64,000 nt of DNA, taken from the NCBI RefSeq assembly GCF_023151555.2, contig NZ_CP100425.1, forward strand, positions 3,100,001-3,164,000, written 5' to 3'. The stretch is from Photobacterium sp. CCB-ST2H9. Lineage in GTDB: Bacteria; Pseudomonadota; Gammaproteobacteria; Enterobacterales; Vibrionaceae. Below are positions 29,529-38,909 of the stretch, piece after piece. The notes under the pieces are model-generated. The model searched no databases, was not told the DNA's origin, and was given only the letters and a program-made list of their open reading frames with translations. Both the position numbers and the translations under genes were made by a program. The stretch's first letter is position 1. The number at the start of each line of letters is the position of its first letter.

Positions 29529-30125
29529 ATGAATATTGCTTGTATCGACATGGAAGGTGTTCTTATTCCTGAGCTTTGGCCTTTATTAGCGGAAAAATAT
29601 GATATTCCGGAACTGACCAAAACAACCCGGGAAGAACCTGATTATGAAAAACTGGTTTCGGAAAGAATTAACATTCTGAACCGGGAAAAGATCACACTGC
29701 TGGATGTTATTAAAACTGTAGATGATATTGAACCTCTGGAAGGGGCAAAATCATTTATTGATAAGCTGTCAAAGAAATATAAAGTTGTTTTGGTATCCGA
29801 TGCTTTTTATCAAATGCTTTACCCATTATGGTTAAAGATCGGTCAACCCAAACTTTACTGCCATTACTTTCAGCTAAATAAAAGTGGGTTTATTGAAAAA
29901 GCAGACTATACGCGTAAGAAAGGAAAAATTGAGATCATCGAAAAGTACAACCGAAACAATAATAATATTATTTCGATTGGTGATGCTTTCAACGATCTGG
30001 AAATGCTGTCTGCTTCCAGCACCGGTTATTTATTTAAACCGTCCGAAATCGTTCGGAAAATGGCACCACCAGTGAATATTGTTGATTCCTATGATCAGAT
30101 TCTGACCATGGAGCAACTGAATTAA
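29529..30125 (+). CDS. thrH: ThrH-like HAD phosphatase / homoserine phosphotransferase
   Basis: A 198-residue HAD enzyme that closely follows Pseudomonas ThrH, which dephosphorylates phosphoserine and can pass the phosphate to homoserine. Motif I is CIDMEGVLIPE (nucleophile D7, and Glu at position 9 where SerB has Asp, as in ThrH). Motif II is VVLVSDAFY (S90). The motif III lysine is in YTRKKGKIEI, and motif IV is SIGDAFNDLEML (D152, D156). It is 4 nt after the exporter. Strongly AT-rich codon use compared with flanking housekeeping genes. In this cluster it may act on the hydroxyl of the dioxygenase product. Confidence 0.85.
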   Translation: MNIACIDMEGVLIPELWPLLAEKYDIPELTKTTREEPDYEKLVSERINILNREKITLLDVIKTVDDIEPLEGAKSFIDKLSKKYKVVLVSDAFYQMLYPLWLKIGQPKLYCHYFQLNKSGFIEKADYTRKKGKIEIIEKYNRNNNNIISIGDAFNDLEMLSASSTGYLFKPSEIVRKMAPPVNIVDSYDQILTMEQLN

Positions 30126-30148
30126 AACACCCTGAAGTATGCTTCAAA

Positions 30149-30176
30149 CAGCTCCCGTCCAATAGAGCGGGAGCTG
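30149..30176. terminator. Hairpin between thrH-like gene and folA
   Basis: A 9-bp perfect stem (CAGCTCCCG / CGGGAGCTG) with a 10-nt loop between convergent genes. U-tracts are poor on both sides, so it may serve both directions weakly. Confidence 0.6.
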
Positions 30177-30188
30177 AATTGATCAGAC

Positions 30189-30686
30189 TCACGAATCAGA
30201 TGACGAGTTTCGCTCCAGCACCACAAATGTCATGTCATGGGCATTCTTTTCATCCGCACGGTAAGCTTCACTGTAGCTTTGCTGCCAGTCGCTCCCCCAG
30301 TCAGGAAAGCAAGTATCGCCTTCCACACTGAGATCAATAAAAGTCAGATACAGGCGGTCAGCCATCGGCAGACATTCAGCATACACACTGCCACCACCAA
30401 TGATCATCAGTTCATCCGTGTCTCCGGCGGCCGTTTTTGCAGCATCAAGGCTACTGACGACCGTAACCCCTGCCGCGGCAAATTCAGGGCTGCGACTGAT
30501 CACAATATTGTGCCGTCCCGGCAATGGCCGGCCGATGGATTCAAAAGTTTTGCGTCCCATAACAACCGGTTTCCCCATGGTCACTTTCTTAAACCAGGCG
30601 AAGTCTGCGGGCAGGTGCCAGGGCATCGCATTGTCTTTACCAATCACTCTGTTCTTTGCCATCGCGGCAACCATACTGATGATCAC
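30189..30686 (-). CDS. folA: Dihydrofolate reductase
   Basis: Reduces dihydrofolate to tetrahydrofolate with NADPH. The 165 residues have the family opening (IISMVAAMAKNRVIGKDNAMPWHLPAD in adjoining pieces), the NADPH segments VVMGRKTFESIGRPLPGR and ELMIIGGGSVYAECLP, and the substrate-binding Asp in the MPWHLPAD loop. I chose the GTG at 30686: AAGGAG lies 8 nt upstream, and the frame further upstream does not resemble FolA. An internal ATG at 30674 is less likely. Separated from its usual neighbour apaH by the accessory cassette. Confidence 0.95.
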   Translation of the reverse strand: MIISMVAAMAKNRVIGKDNAMPWHLPADFAWFKKVTMGKPVVMGRKTFESIGRPLPGRHNIVISRSPEFAAAGVTVVSSLDAAKTAAGDTDELMIIGGGSVYAECLPMADRLYLTFIDLSVEGDTCFPDWGSDWQQSYSEAYRADEKNAHDMTFVVLERNSSSDS

Positions 30687-30700
30687 GCATCTCACTCCTT

Positions 30701-31174
30701 TTAAATCACTGGTCGGCGACGATAAAACATTAAGCCGGGCATTGCCAGCCCGATTGCCAGCGCTGCAATTGTAAAAACAGCGGTGATCCCGTTTACAACC
30801 ATCGACTGCCACAAAGCCTGACTATAGCCCTGCTGATTAATTTCCACCAAGGCAATCATTGTCTTAAATGCATACACACCCGGAACCATAGGGATCACAG
30901 CTGCAACCGTAAAGACATGCGGTGGAGCCACTAAACGCCTTGACCAGAAAATGCCGGTCATGCCCACCAGCATTGCAGCAAAAAAACTGGCCCATTCAAT
31001 CGGCATTGCCTGATGCATCAGGACAAATCGACAGCCATGGCCGATCGCCCCCGCCAGCGCGCAATATTTCAATGCCCGGACCGGTACATTGAAAACCATC
31101 GCAAAGCCGACCGCAGGGATCGCCGCCAATGCCATATCGGCAGATAATGCGTACACCCATTGCCATATCGTCAT
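30701..31174 (-). CDS. yjjB: YjjB-like small subunit of a ThrE-type exporter
   Basis: A 157-residue membrane protein with about five helices, matching the small half of the split threonine/serine exporter family. E. coli YjjB is also 157 residues and with YjjP forms an exporter implicated in succinate efflux. Segments: VYALSADMALAAIPAVGFAM, MLVGMTGIFWSRRLVAPPHV and IPMVPGVYAFKTM. The ATG at 31174 overlaps the yjjP-like stop (ATGA), so the two are translated together. folA follows 14 nt later. Substrate (dicarboxylate or amino acid) is not decided by sequence. Confidence 0.88.
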   Translation of the reverse strand: MTIWQWVYALSADMALAAIPAVGFAMVFNVPVRALKYCALAGAIGHGCRFVLMHQAMPIEWASFFAAMLVGMTGIFWSRRLVAPPHVFTVAAVIPMVPGVYAFKTMIALVEINQQGYSQALWQSMVVNGITAVFTIAALAIGLAMPGLMFYRRRPVI

Positions 31175-31950
31175 GCCAACCACCCCCAGACATGAAACAG
31201 ATTCATCGCAGCAACAATCCCCAGACTGGTTGCTAACGTCAGCAAACTGGCCATCACCCAACGGGAAATTCCCAGATTCACAAATCCAGAGACCATATCC
31301 GCCACCGCATTTATCAGCGGAAACCCGGGCACCAGTAACAACACGGAAGAAGCCATCGCCAGAAAAGGCTGATTTCCCCAGCCAAATAATGGCGCTACGG
31401 CAGAGACAGACGTGGCGGTAAATGCCGCTGCGGCAAAGGTAACCAGCGGATTGAAATGATGCTGCGCCATGTACAACCGCAGTGCCATCGCAGCTGCCGC
31501 GGCCAGGGTGGTAATTACCGCAATCATCCCGTCACCGCCCGCCAGGATACTGAACGCCCCGCAGGACAATCCGATCATCACAATCACCAGCACCGGCGGG
31601 TATCGCTGAGGCTGAATGCGATCCAGCCGCTTCGCCAGCGTCGCAGGATCCAGCAGACCTTTTTCAGCCATGATACACACATGATGGATCCGGGTGATCA
31701 CCGCCATGTTGATCCCATGATCCCGGCATCGGCGTGTGGTCGTAATACAATGACCCTGACGCCGGACAGTCACCACGATGGCATTAGCCGTCAGGGCAAT
31801 ATCGACTTCCTCAGCCCCCATGGCCAGACCGAGCCGCTGGCTGACATTCACAACCACAGCGGATTCAGCACCATGCTGGAGCAGCTTTTGTCCGGCCTGA
31901 GCCACGATTCGGGCAATGTCCCGCAACACACTCACTGATACTTCCTCCAT
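31171..31950 (-). CDS. yjjP: YjjP-like large subunit of a ThrE-type exporter
   Basis: 259 residues (E. coli YjjP 256). A soluble N-terminal domain (DIARIVAQAGQKLLQHGAES, then VTVRRQGHCITTTRRCRDHG) precedes five or so helices (VLVIVMIGLSCGAFSILAGG, LLVPGFPLINAVADMVSGF). This is the PF06738-type half of the split threonine/serine exporter. The start at ATG 31950 is supported by GGGAGGGAAGG just upstream. A GTG at 31971 would add seven residues. Pairs with the overlapping yjjB-like gene. Confidence 0.88.
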   Translation of the reverse strand: MEEVSVSVLRDIARIVAQAGQKLLQHGAESAVVVNVSQRLGLAMGAEEVDIALTANAIVVTVRRQGHCITTTRRCRDHGINMAVITRIHHVCIMAEKGLLDPATLAKRLDRIQPQRYPPVLVIVMIGLSCGAFSILAGGDGMIAVITTLAAAAAMALRLYMAQHHFNPLVTFAAAAFTATSVSAVAPLFGWGNQPFLAMASSVLLLVPGFPLINAVADMVSGFVNLGISRWVMASLLTLATSLGIVAAMNLFHVWGWLA

Positions 31951-32021
31951 GCCTTCCCTCCCGAGAGTCACCTCTCTTGCCGATTATCTCCGTTGAGCAG
32001 AATATCAGTTTGATGAAGCAC

Positions 32022-32050
32022 AAAAAAACCGCTCCTGAGAGCGGTTTTTT
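32022..32050. terminator. Intrinsic terminator of obgE
   Basis: AAAAAACCGCTC-CTGA-GAGCGGTTTTTT: symmetric stem with A- and T-tracts on both sides, 18 nt after the obgE stop. It works for the minus-strand obgE transcript and would also stop plus-strand reading. Confidence 0.92.
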
Positions 32051-32067
32051 GCAACAAAGACTGTTCG

Positions 32068-33279
<1,212 letters not shown>

Positions 33280-33387
33280 TCAGGCAGCTGTACGCCACTC
33301 TGCTTATTGTAATACCAATCGGAATAATTCTCAGGCAAGGCTTTGCCTATGGGCAGAGGCAGCAGAACGGCAGCGCTCTGCGCCATA

Positions 33388-33417
33388 ACAAAAAGCCCCG
33401 CCAGTTGGCAGGGCTTT
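33388..33417 (-). terminator. Terminator after rplU-rpmA
   Basis: Read on the minus strand: AAAGCCCTGCC-AACT-GGCGGGGCTTT followed by TTG. The 11-bp stem has one mismatch. It separates rpmA from obgE. Confidence 0.82.
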
Positions 33418-33439
33418 CTCGTTCTTGGCGAACCCGAGA

Positions 33440-33709
<270 letters not shown>

Positions 33710-33716
33710 CTAATTC

Positions 33717-34028
33717 TTAAGCGCTGATGCCAGTGATCTTGACTTCAGTGAACCACTGACGGTGGCCCATTTGCTTACGAGAATGCTTACGACGACGGAA
33801 CTTAACGATTTTCACTTTATCGCCGCGACCGTGTGTAATTACTTCTGCAGTCACTTTGCCACCAGCTACGAATGGCGCACCAACTTTAACGTCTTCACCG
33901 TTAGCAACCAGAAGAACGCTGTCAAATTCAACGTTCGCACCAGTTTCAACGTCCAGTTTTTCCAAGCGTAAGGTCTGGCCTTCGCTTACTCGGTGTTGCT
34001 TACCACCACTTTGGAAAACAGCGTACAT
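33717..34028 (-). CDS. rplU: 50S ribosomal protein L21
   Basis: 103 residues, identical in length to E. coli. Contains [17 protein letters not shown] at the start and the C-terminal basic stretch [20 protein letters not shown] with the family ending FTEVKITGI. First gene of the rplU-rpmA operon, read from a strong promoter about 90 nt upstream. Confidence 0.99.
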   Translation of the reverse strand: MYAVFQSGGKQHRVSEGQTLRLEKLDVETGANVEFDSVLLVANGEDVKVGAPFVAGGKVTAEVITHGRGDKVKIVKFRRRKHSRKQMGHRQWFTEVKITGISA

Positions 34029-34116
34029 GTCTTACTCCGCTCTTCCGCATAGGCCATTCGCCACGCAAAAATTGGGCAATGGGTATGCGCTTAATCTTGT
34101 CATCAATAGGGCGCGA

Positions 34117-34145
34117 ATATTACTGGAAAACGCGGGTCTTGGCAA
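34117..34145 (-). promoter_or_regulatory. Sigma-70 promoter of rplU-rpmA
   Basis: On the minus strand, TTGCCA (34145-34140), 17 nt, then TAATAT (34122-34117). This is a near-consensus promoter giving a leader of roughly 80 nt before rplU. It suits a highly expressed ribosomal-protein operon. Confidence 0.72.
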
Positions 34146-34305
34146 GCCGTTGGCTAAAGAAAATTGGCGAAAAGCTGCTCAGCAGGAAAAGTCATTCAAT
34201 TTGCTCGACCAGAGGTTAGGAAGCTGACAAGTTTTTAGTGTAGTATGCGTGCATATTTCTTATTTTGATTGCGCCGATACGGCTTACAATTTTGCTGGAT
34301 GTATC

Positions 34306-35277
34306 ATGGATTTCAAAGCTATCCAAGCACTCACCGCCGATGACATGGCGGCGGTTGACGCAAAGATTCAAGCACAACTGACCTCAGAAGTCGCCCTGAT
34401 CAACCAACTGGGATATTACATTGTCAGCAGTGGCGGAAAACGACTTCGTCCGATGCTGGCCGTGCTGGCAGCCCGGGCCTTAGGTTACGACGGTGATCAG
34501 CACACCACTGCCGCTGCCTTTATCGAATTTACCCATACAGCCACCCTGCTCCATGATGATGTGGTGGACGAGTCTGACATGCGCCGTGGAAAGGCAACCG
34601 CCAACGCTGCTTTTGGAAATGCAGCCAGTGTTCTGGTGGGCGATTATATCTACACCCGCTCGTTTCAGATGATGACCAGCCTGCGATCATTGCGGATCCT
34701 GGATATCATGAGTGAAGCGGTGAATGTCATCGCGGAAGGTGAAGTTCAGCAGTTGATGAACTGCAACGATCCCGATACGACCGAAGCCAGCTACATGCAG
34801 GTGATTTATTCCAAAACAGCCCGTCTGTTCGAAGCTGCAACACAAGTCGCTGCCATTCTGGCTGAAGCACCGGAAACCGTGGAAGCCGCCATGCAAGATT
34901 ATGGCCGCTACCTGGGCACGGCTTTCCAGCTCATTGATGACGTTCTGGATTACAGTGCCGACGGCGAAGAGATGGGTAAAAACGTCGGTGATGATCTGGC
35001 GGAAGGCAAACCAACGCTGCCGCTGCTGCATGCCATGCATCATGGAAATGCCGAGCAATCAGCCATGATCCGCGAAGCCATTGAGCAAGGCAACGGACTG
35101 GATAAACTGCAACCGATTCTGGCCTGTATGGAAGAACACGGCTCTCTGACCTACACACAAAAGCGTGCTGAGGAAGAGGCAGAAAAAGCCATTGCTGCGC
35201 TGTCTGTGCTGCCTGACAGTGACTATAAAACAGCGCTGGTCGCATTAGCTCGCCTGTCGGTTAACCGCACTAAATAA
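34306..35277 (+). CDS. ispB: Octaprenyl-diphosphate synthase
   Basis: Builds the polyprenyl side chain of ubiquinone and menaquinone from farnesyl and isopentenyl diphosphate. The 323 residues equal E. coli IspB. It has both Asp-rich motifs: LLHDDVVDESDMRRG, and FQLIDDVLDYSADGEEMGKN. SSGGKRLRPML binds isopentenyl diphosphate. I start at ATG 34306 (DFKAIQALTADDM follows, as in the family). Nineteen more residues are in frame upstream but unlike IspB. Divergent from rplU. Confidence 0.96.
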   Translation: MDFKAIQALTADDMAAVDAKIQAQLTSEVALINQLGYYIVSSGGKRLRPMLAVLAARALGYDGDQHTTAAAFIEFTHTATLLHDDVVDESDMRRGKATANAAFGNAASVLVGDYIYTRSFQMMTSLRSLRILDIMSEAVNVIAEGEVQQLMNCNDPDTTEASYMQVIYSKTARLFEAATQVAAILAEAPETVEAAMQDYGRYLGTAFQLIDDVLDYSADGEEMGKNVGDDLAEGKPTLPLLHAMHHGNAEQSAMIREAIEQGNGLDKLQPILACMEEHGSLTYTQKRAEEEAEKAIAALSVLPDSDYKTALVALARLSVNRTK

Positions 35278-35419
35278 CCCTTTCAACACCCCTTTTAAAC
35301 GGCCTGACATCTGCTCAGGCCGTATGCTGCCGCAAACCAGCCCGTTCTCATCTCCGGATCTTCCATACGCTATAGTTAAACAGACCCTGGTTAGATTTCT
35401 TCCAGAGCGGGAGGTCAGT

Positions 35420-35611
35420 ATGCAAGCCAAAGATCTGAAACGGGGAATGTGGGTAGAGTATCCGCAAGGGATCGCAGAAGTGATCGAGATCGATCCGGAT
35501 CATGACACTGCGCTGATCGAAAACCTCAAGGATCATAAAAGGATCCATATCCAATGCAGCGAGCTGATTGACGAGCCGCAGCTGCACGGCAACTGCCGGG
35601 ATTATTACTGA
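35420..35611 (+). CDS. Small conserved-looking protein of unknown function
   Basis: 63 residues starting QAKDLKRGMWVEYPQG and ending LHGNCRDYY. I do not recognise a named family. The ATG at 35420 has GGGAGG 5 nt upstream, and codon use matches the neighbours, so it looks genuinely expressed. The GMWVEYPQGIAEVIEIDP stretch and alternating hydrophobics suggest a small beta-barrel (SH3-like) fold; this is inference. Two cysteines (IQCSE, GNCRD) are present. It lies between ispB and the shared terminator with mdh. Confidence 0.75.
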   Translation: MQAKDLKRGMWVEYPQGIAEVIEIDPDHDTALIENLKDHKRIHIQCSELIDEPQLHGNCRDYY

Positions 35612-35648
35612 GCCGGTCAGCAAACACAAAAGTGTAATCCACAAAAAC

Positions 35649-35676
35649 AACAAAGCGGCCCGTTGGCCGCTTTGTT
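35649..35676. terminator. Bidirectional terminator between the 63-residue gene and mdh
   Basis: AACAAAGCGGCC-CGTT-GGCCGCTTTGTT, a perfect 12-bp stem with T-rich flanks on both strands, between convergent genes. Confidence 0.9.
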
Positions 35677-35712
35677 TCGTGTTCTCCGGCCACACACCGG
35701 AAAGTTGGCAGC

Positions 35713-36651
35713 TTACTTGGCTGCGAACTCTTCACCCAGCTTAATATCGCCTTTCAGGGTATCCAGCATGCTGTCCAGTGCGTTTTGTTCAAATGCACTC
35801 AGCTTGCCGTAATCCAGGATCTCTTCAATCCCGTTTTTACCCAGACGAACTGGCTGTGCAAAGAAACGGGCATGTTTGCCATTTCCTTCAACATAAGCGC
35901 ACTCAACCACGTTCTGCTCACCTTGCAGGGCACGAACCAGAGAAAGACCGAAACGGCAAGCCGCCTGACCCATAGACAGCGTTGCAGAGCCGCCACCAGC
36001 TTTTGCTTCAACAACTTCAGTGCCGGCGTTCTGGATGCGAGGCGTCAGCGCTTTCACTTCTTCTTCAGTGAACTCAACACCTTCAACCTGAGACAGCAGC
36101 GGCAGAATTGTAACACCTGAGTGACCGCCGATGACCGGTACTTTCACTTCACGAGGGTTCAGACCTTTCAGTTCACCAACGAACGTTTCAGAACGGATCA
36201 CATCCAGTGTGGTCACACCAAACAGTTTACGCTCGTCGTAAACACCGGCTTTCTTCAGCACGTCTGCAGCAATTGCAACCGTCGTGTTCACCGGGTTGGT
36301 GATGATACCCACGCAAGCCTGAGGACAAACAACGGCAATTTTCTCAGCCAGAGATTTCACGATGCCCGCGTTCACATTGAACAGATCCGCACGATCCATA
36401 CCTGGTTTACGCGCAACACCCGCAGAAATCAGAACCACATCTGCACCTTCAAGCGCAGGTGTTGGATCTTCACCCGCATAACCTTTGATAGAAACAGGCG
36501 TTGGGATGTGGCTCAGGTCAGCCGCGACACCTGGAGTTACAGGGGCAATATCATAAAGTGCCAGGTCAGAGCCGGCAGGCAGTTCATTTTTCAGCAGCAG
36601 AGCCAGAGCCTGGCCAATACCACCAGCCGCGCCAATAACAGCAACTTTCAT
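35713..36651 (-). CDS. mdh: Malate dehydrogenase
   Basis: Interconverts malate and oxaloacetate with NAD in the TCA cycle. The 312 residues equal E. coli. NAD fold: [19 protein letters not shown]. Substrate arginines lie in [17 protein letters not shown] and the Mdh loop. The catalytic His is in [24 protein letters not shown] precedes the ATG. Divergent from argR, an arrangement shared with E. coli. Confidence 0.98.
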   Translation of the reverse strand: MKVAVIGAAGGIGQALALLLKNELPAGSDLALYDIAPVTPGVAADLSHIPTPVSIKGYAGEDPTPALEGADVVLISAGVARKPGMDRADLFNVNAGIVKSLAEKIAVVCPQACVGIITNPVNTTVAIAADVLKKAGVYDERKLFGVTTLDVIRSETFVGELKGLNPREVKVPVIGGHSGVTILPLLSQVEGVEFTEEEVKALTPRIQNAGTEVVEAKAGGGSATLSMGQAACRFGLSLVRALQGEQNVVECAYVEGNGKHARFFAQPVRLGKNGIEEILDYGKLSAFEQNALDSMLDTLKGDIKLGEEFAAK

Positions 36652-37019
36652 TTTCGTTCTCCTTTACGATAGATGTGAGGGTTCATGAGGCAGACCCTTC
36701 GCACTGACATCAGGTATAGGCCCAATGTTTCAAACCCTTACTTATATATCTCAGTTTCTCGGGCACCAAGACGGTATAGCAAGCCTTCGCGAAATACAAT
36801 CATACCCCCTCAGCTTTGCGATGTTACGCAGGCTGTCATCACATTTTCTACTCAACAAAAAAGGTAAACATCAGTCTCGCTTGCAGTTATTTTCAATAAT
36901 TATGCAGTCAGCTAAACTCAGAACAATAACTTAGTCCCAAGTTTGCATGAACACTGTTTGCTACAGCCTAGGTGGTTGTGACAAAATATGACCCCTCTCC
37001 CTGTACATGAAATTTACTT
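36652..37019. promoter_or_regulatory. Divergent mdh/argR region with a possible Arg box
   Basis: 368 nt without a convincing gene. At 36893-36906 the sequence TCAATAATTATGCA matches 12 of 14 positions of the ArgR box core TGAATAATTATTCA. ArgR boxes usually come in pairs 3 bp apart, and I could not see a good partner. Autoregulation of argR is therefore only suggested. Otherwise the region is AT-rich promoter-type DNA. Confidence 0.35.
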
Positions 37020-37490
37020 ATGCGTAGCTCCGATAAACAAGAACGCTTGATCAAAGCATTCAAAGCCATACTCAAGGAAGAAAAATTCAGCTCTCAAGGT
37101 GAGATCGTCGATGCCTTGAAAGCACAGGGTTTCGATAATATTAACCAATCGAAAGTGTCACGGATGCTGACGAAATTCGGTGCGGTACGTACCCGAAATG
37201 CCAAAATGGAAATGGTGTACTGCCTGCCGGTCGAACTGGGTGTGCCAACCATCAGCAGCCCGCTGAAAGAGCTGGTGATGGAAGTTGGCTATAACCATGC
37301 CATGGTCGTGATCCACACGGGTCCCGGGGCTGCTCAGGTCATTGCCCGCCTCCTGGACTCACTGGGCCGCGCTGAAGGTATCCTGGGCGTTGTCGCGGGT
37401 GACGATACAATTTTCATCACCCCGACACTGACGACGACCGCCGAGCAGCTGTTCGACTCAGTCTGTTCGCTGTTTGATTACAGCAAGTAA
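37020..37490 (+). CDS. argR: Arginine repressor
   Basis: Hexameric arginine-responsive regulator. The 156 residues equal E. coli. The N-terminal winged helix contains [20 protein letters not shown] and [21 protein letters not shown]. The C-terminal oligomerisation and arginine-binding domain includes [18 protein letters not shown] and [11 protein letters not shown], where the paired Asp residues bind arginine. A hairpin follows the stop. Confidence 0.98.
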   Translation: MRSSDKQERLIKAFKAILKEEKFSSQGEIVDALKAQGFDNINQSKVSRMLTKFGAVRTRNAKMEMVYCLPVELGVPTISSPLKELVMEVGYNHAMVVIHTGPGAAQVIARLLDSLGRAEGILGVVAGDDTIFITPTLTTTAEQLFDSVCSLFDYSK

Positions 37491-37505
37491 GTCAATCGTC
37501 GCACA

Positions 37506-37534
37506 ACGCTCTCTCTGAGGAATAGAGAGAGCGT
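37506..37534 (+). terminator. Hairpin terminator after argR
   Basis: An 11-bp perfect stem (ACGCTCTCTCT / AGAGAGAGCGT) with a 7-nt loop, 15 nt after the stop. The downstream tract is only weakly T-rich. Confidence 0.65.
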
Positions 37535-37665
37535 GCATCTCCTCCCCTGCTGAAAAATCCCCTCTGCCTGAGCCAAAAGACCGTAAATGAATGGATAGTT
37601 ATGCTATTTATTCGGGTGTGATGTCTCAATCTCATTACTTTTTCACAAAAATGTGTTTACATAAT

Positions 37666-37695
37666 TTTAAATACACTTAAATCGTTTGCTATTAT
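37666..37695 (+). promoter_or_regulatory. Possible extended -10 promoter for the TRAP operon
   Basis: TGCTATTAT (37687-37695) fits an extended -10, and a poor -35 (TTTAAA, 37666-37671) lies 18 nt upstream. The leader to the binding-protein gene would be about 80 nt. Weak. Confidence 0.35.
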
Positions 37696-37783
37696 CTCCT
37701 TGATTTGTTTAAAGCATTGCGAACTGAAAACCGGAAGCACCGTTCGCTGCTGATAAGAATTTACACAACAGGAAGGGATCACA

Positions 37784-38752
37784 ATGGCCTTAACAAAACT
37801 GCTCAAAGTCGGCGCATTGTCTGCGACGGTTCTGGCTTCAGGGCTGGCACAAGCTGCAGATTTCATCACGATCGGAACCGGCTCAGTGACCGGTGTTTAC
37901 TACCCGACGGGTGGCGCGATCTGTAAGCTGGTGAATAACGAACGACAAACTAATGGCATTCGCTGTTCTGTCGAATCAACCGGCGGTTCCATTTACAACG
38001 TGAACACCATGCGTGCCGGAGAACTGGACTTCGGTGTGGTTCAGTCTGACTGGCAATACCACGGCTACAACGGAACCAGTGAATTCAAGGAAATGGGCCC
38101 GTATAAAGACATGCGTGCCGTATTCTCCCTGCATACCGAACCCTTCAACGTCATTGCCCGTGCCGACTCCGGCATTAACAACATTGAAGACCTGAAGGGT
38201 AAACGCGTGAACATCGGTAACCCGGGTTCAGGTGACCGTGCCACGATGGAAGTCGTGATGAAAGCGCTGGGCTGGACCAAAGATGACTTCAAACTGGCCG
38301 CTGAACTGAAGGGTTCTGAGCGTTCTCAGGCTCTGTGTGACAACAAGATCGATGCCTTTGTCTACGTTGTTGGCCATCCGAACGGTTCCATCAAAGAAGC
38401 AACAACCTCCTGTGATGCCAAACTGGTTTCTGTGACTGGTCCGGCGATCGACAAACTGGTTGCAGACAACCCGTACTACGCAAAATCGACGGTACCGGGT
38501 GGTATGTATCGTGGTTCTGACAAGGATGTGCACAGCTTTGGTGTCGCAGCGACGCTGGTCACTTCAACCAAAGTGTCTGACGATGTCGTTTACGCGCTGA
38601 CCAAAGCCGTCTTCGAAAACTTCCATGTCTTTACCCGTCTGCATCCAAGCTTCGCCAACCTGAAAAAAGAGGACATGGTGAAAGCCGGTATTTCTATCCC
38701 GCTTCATCCGGGCGCAGAGAAATACTACAAAGAAGTCGGCCTGATTAAATAA
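37784..38752 (+). CDS. TAXI-family TRAP transporter substrate-binding protein
   Basis: Periplasmic receptor of a TRAP importer, 322 residues. A signal peptide (KVGALSATVLASGLAQAA) is followed by FITIGTGSVTGVYYPTGGAI, the glycine-rich opening typical of TAXI proteins, and VESTGGSIYNVNTMRAGELDFG. The ligand is unknown; relatives are often linked to glutamate or other carboxylates. AGGAAGGGATC precedes the ATG. A hairpin with T-tract lies between it and the permease, which would keep the receptor in excess over the membrane part. Confidence 0.92.
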   Translation: MALTKLLKVGALSATVLASGLAQAADFITIGTGSVTGVYYPTGGAICKLVNNERQTNGIRCSVESTGGSIYNVNTMRAGELDFGVVQSDWQYHGYNGTSEFKEMGPYKDMRAVFSLHTEPFNVIARADSGINNIEDLKGKRVNIGNPGSGDRATMEVVMKALGWTKDDFKLAAELKGSERSQALCDNKIDAFVYVVGHPNGSIKEATTSCDAKLVSVTGPAIDKLVADNPYYAKSTVPGGMYRGSDKDVHSFGVAATLVTSTKVSDDVVYALTKAVFENFHVFTRLHPSFANLKKEDMVKAGISIPLHPGAEKYYKEVGLIK

Positions 38753-38777
38753 GCCGGCCATATCTCGACTGACTAAG

Positions 38778-38804
38778 GTGCACCGTCTCTGCGGTGCACT
38801 TTTG
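38778..38804 (+). terminator. Attenuating hairpin between TRAP receptor and permease
   Basis: GTGCACCG / CGGTGCAC (8-bp perfect stem, 6-nt loop) followed by TTTT. It sits inside a likely operon, so partial termination is the natural reading. Confidence 0.7.
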
Positions 38805-38909
38805 TCTGTAAGCACAATGAAATACGCCAACAGGCGAATGAGTCTGTCTAAGATAAAGACTGAACCTCAAACTTGAAACTCCGGATCGCTCCTGAAATAA
38901 GGAAGTAGT

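Noticed and set aside
36685..36934. Two short plus-strand frames between mdh and argR
   Set aside because: No ribosome site, odd composition, and they overlap expected promoter DNA.
37650..37680. Possible CRP site upstream of the TRAP receptor gene
   Set aside because: The TGTG half has no TCACA partner at the right distance.
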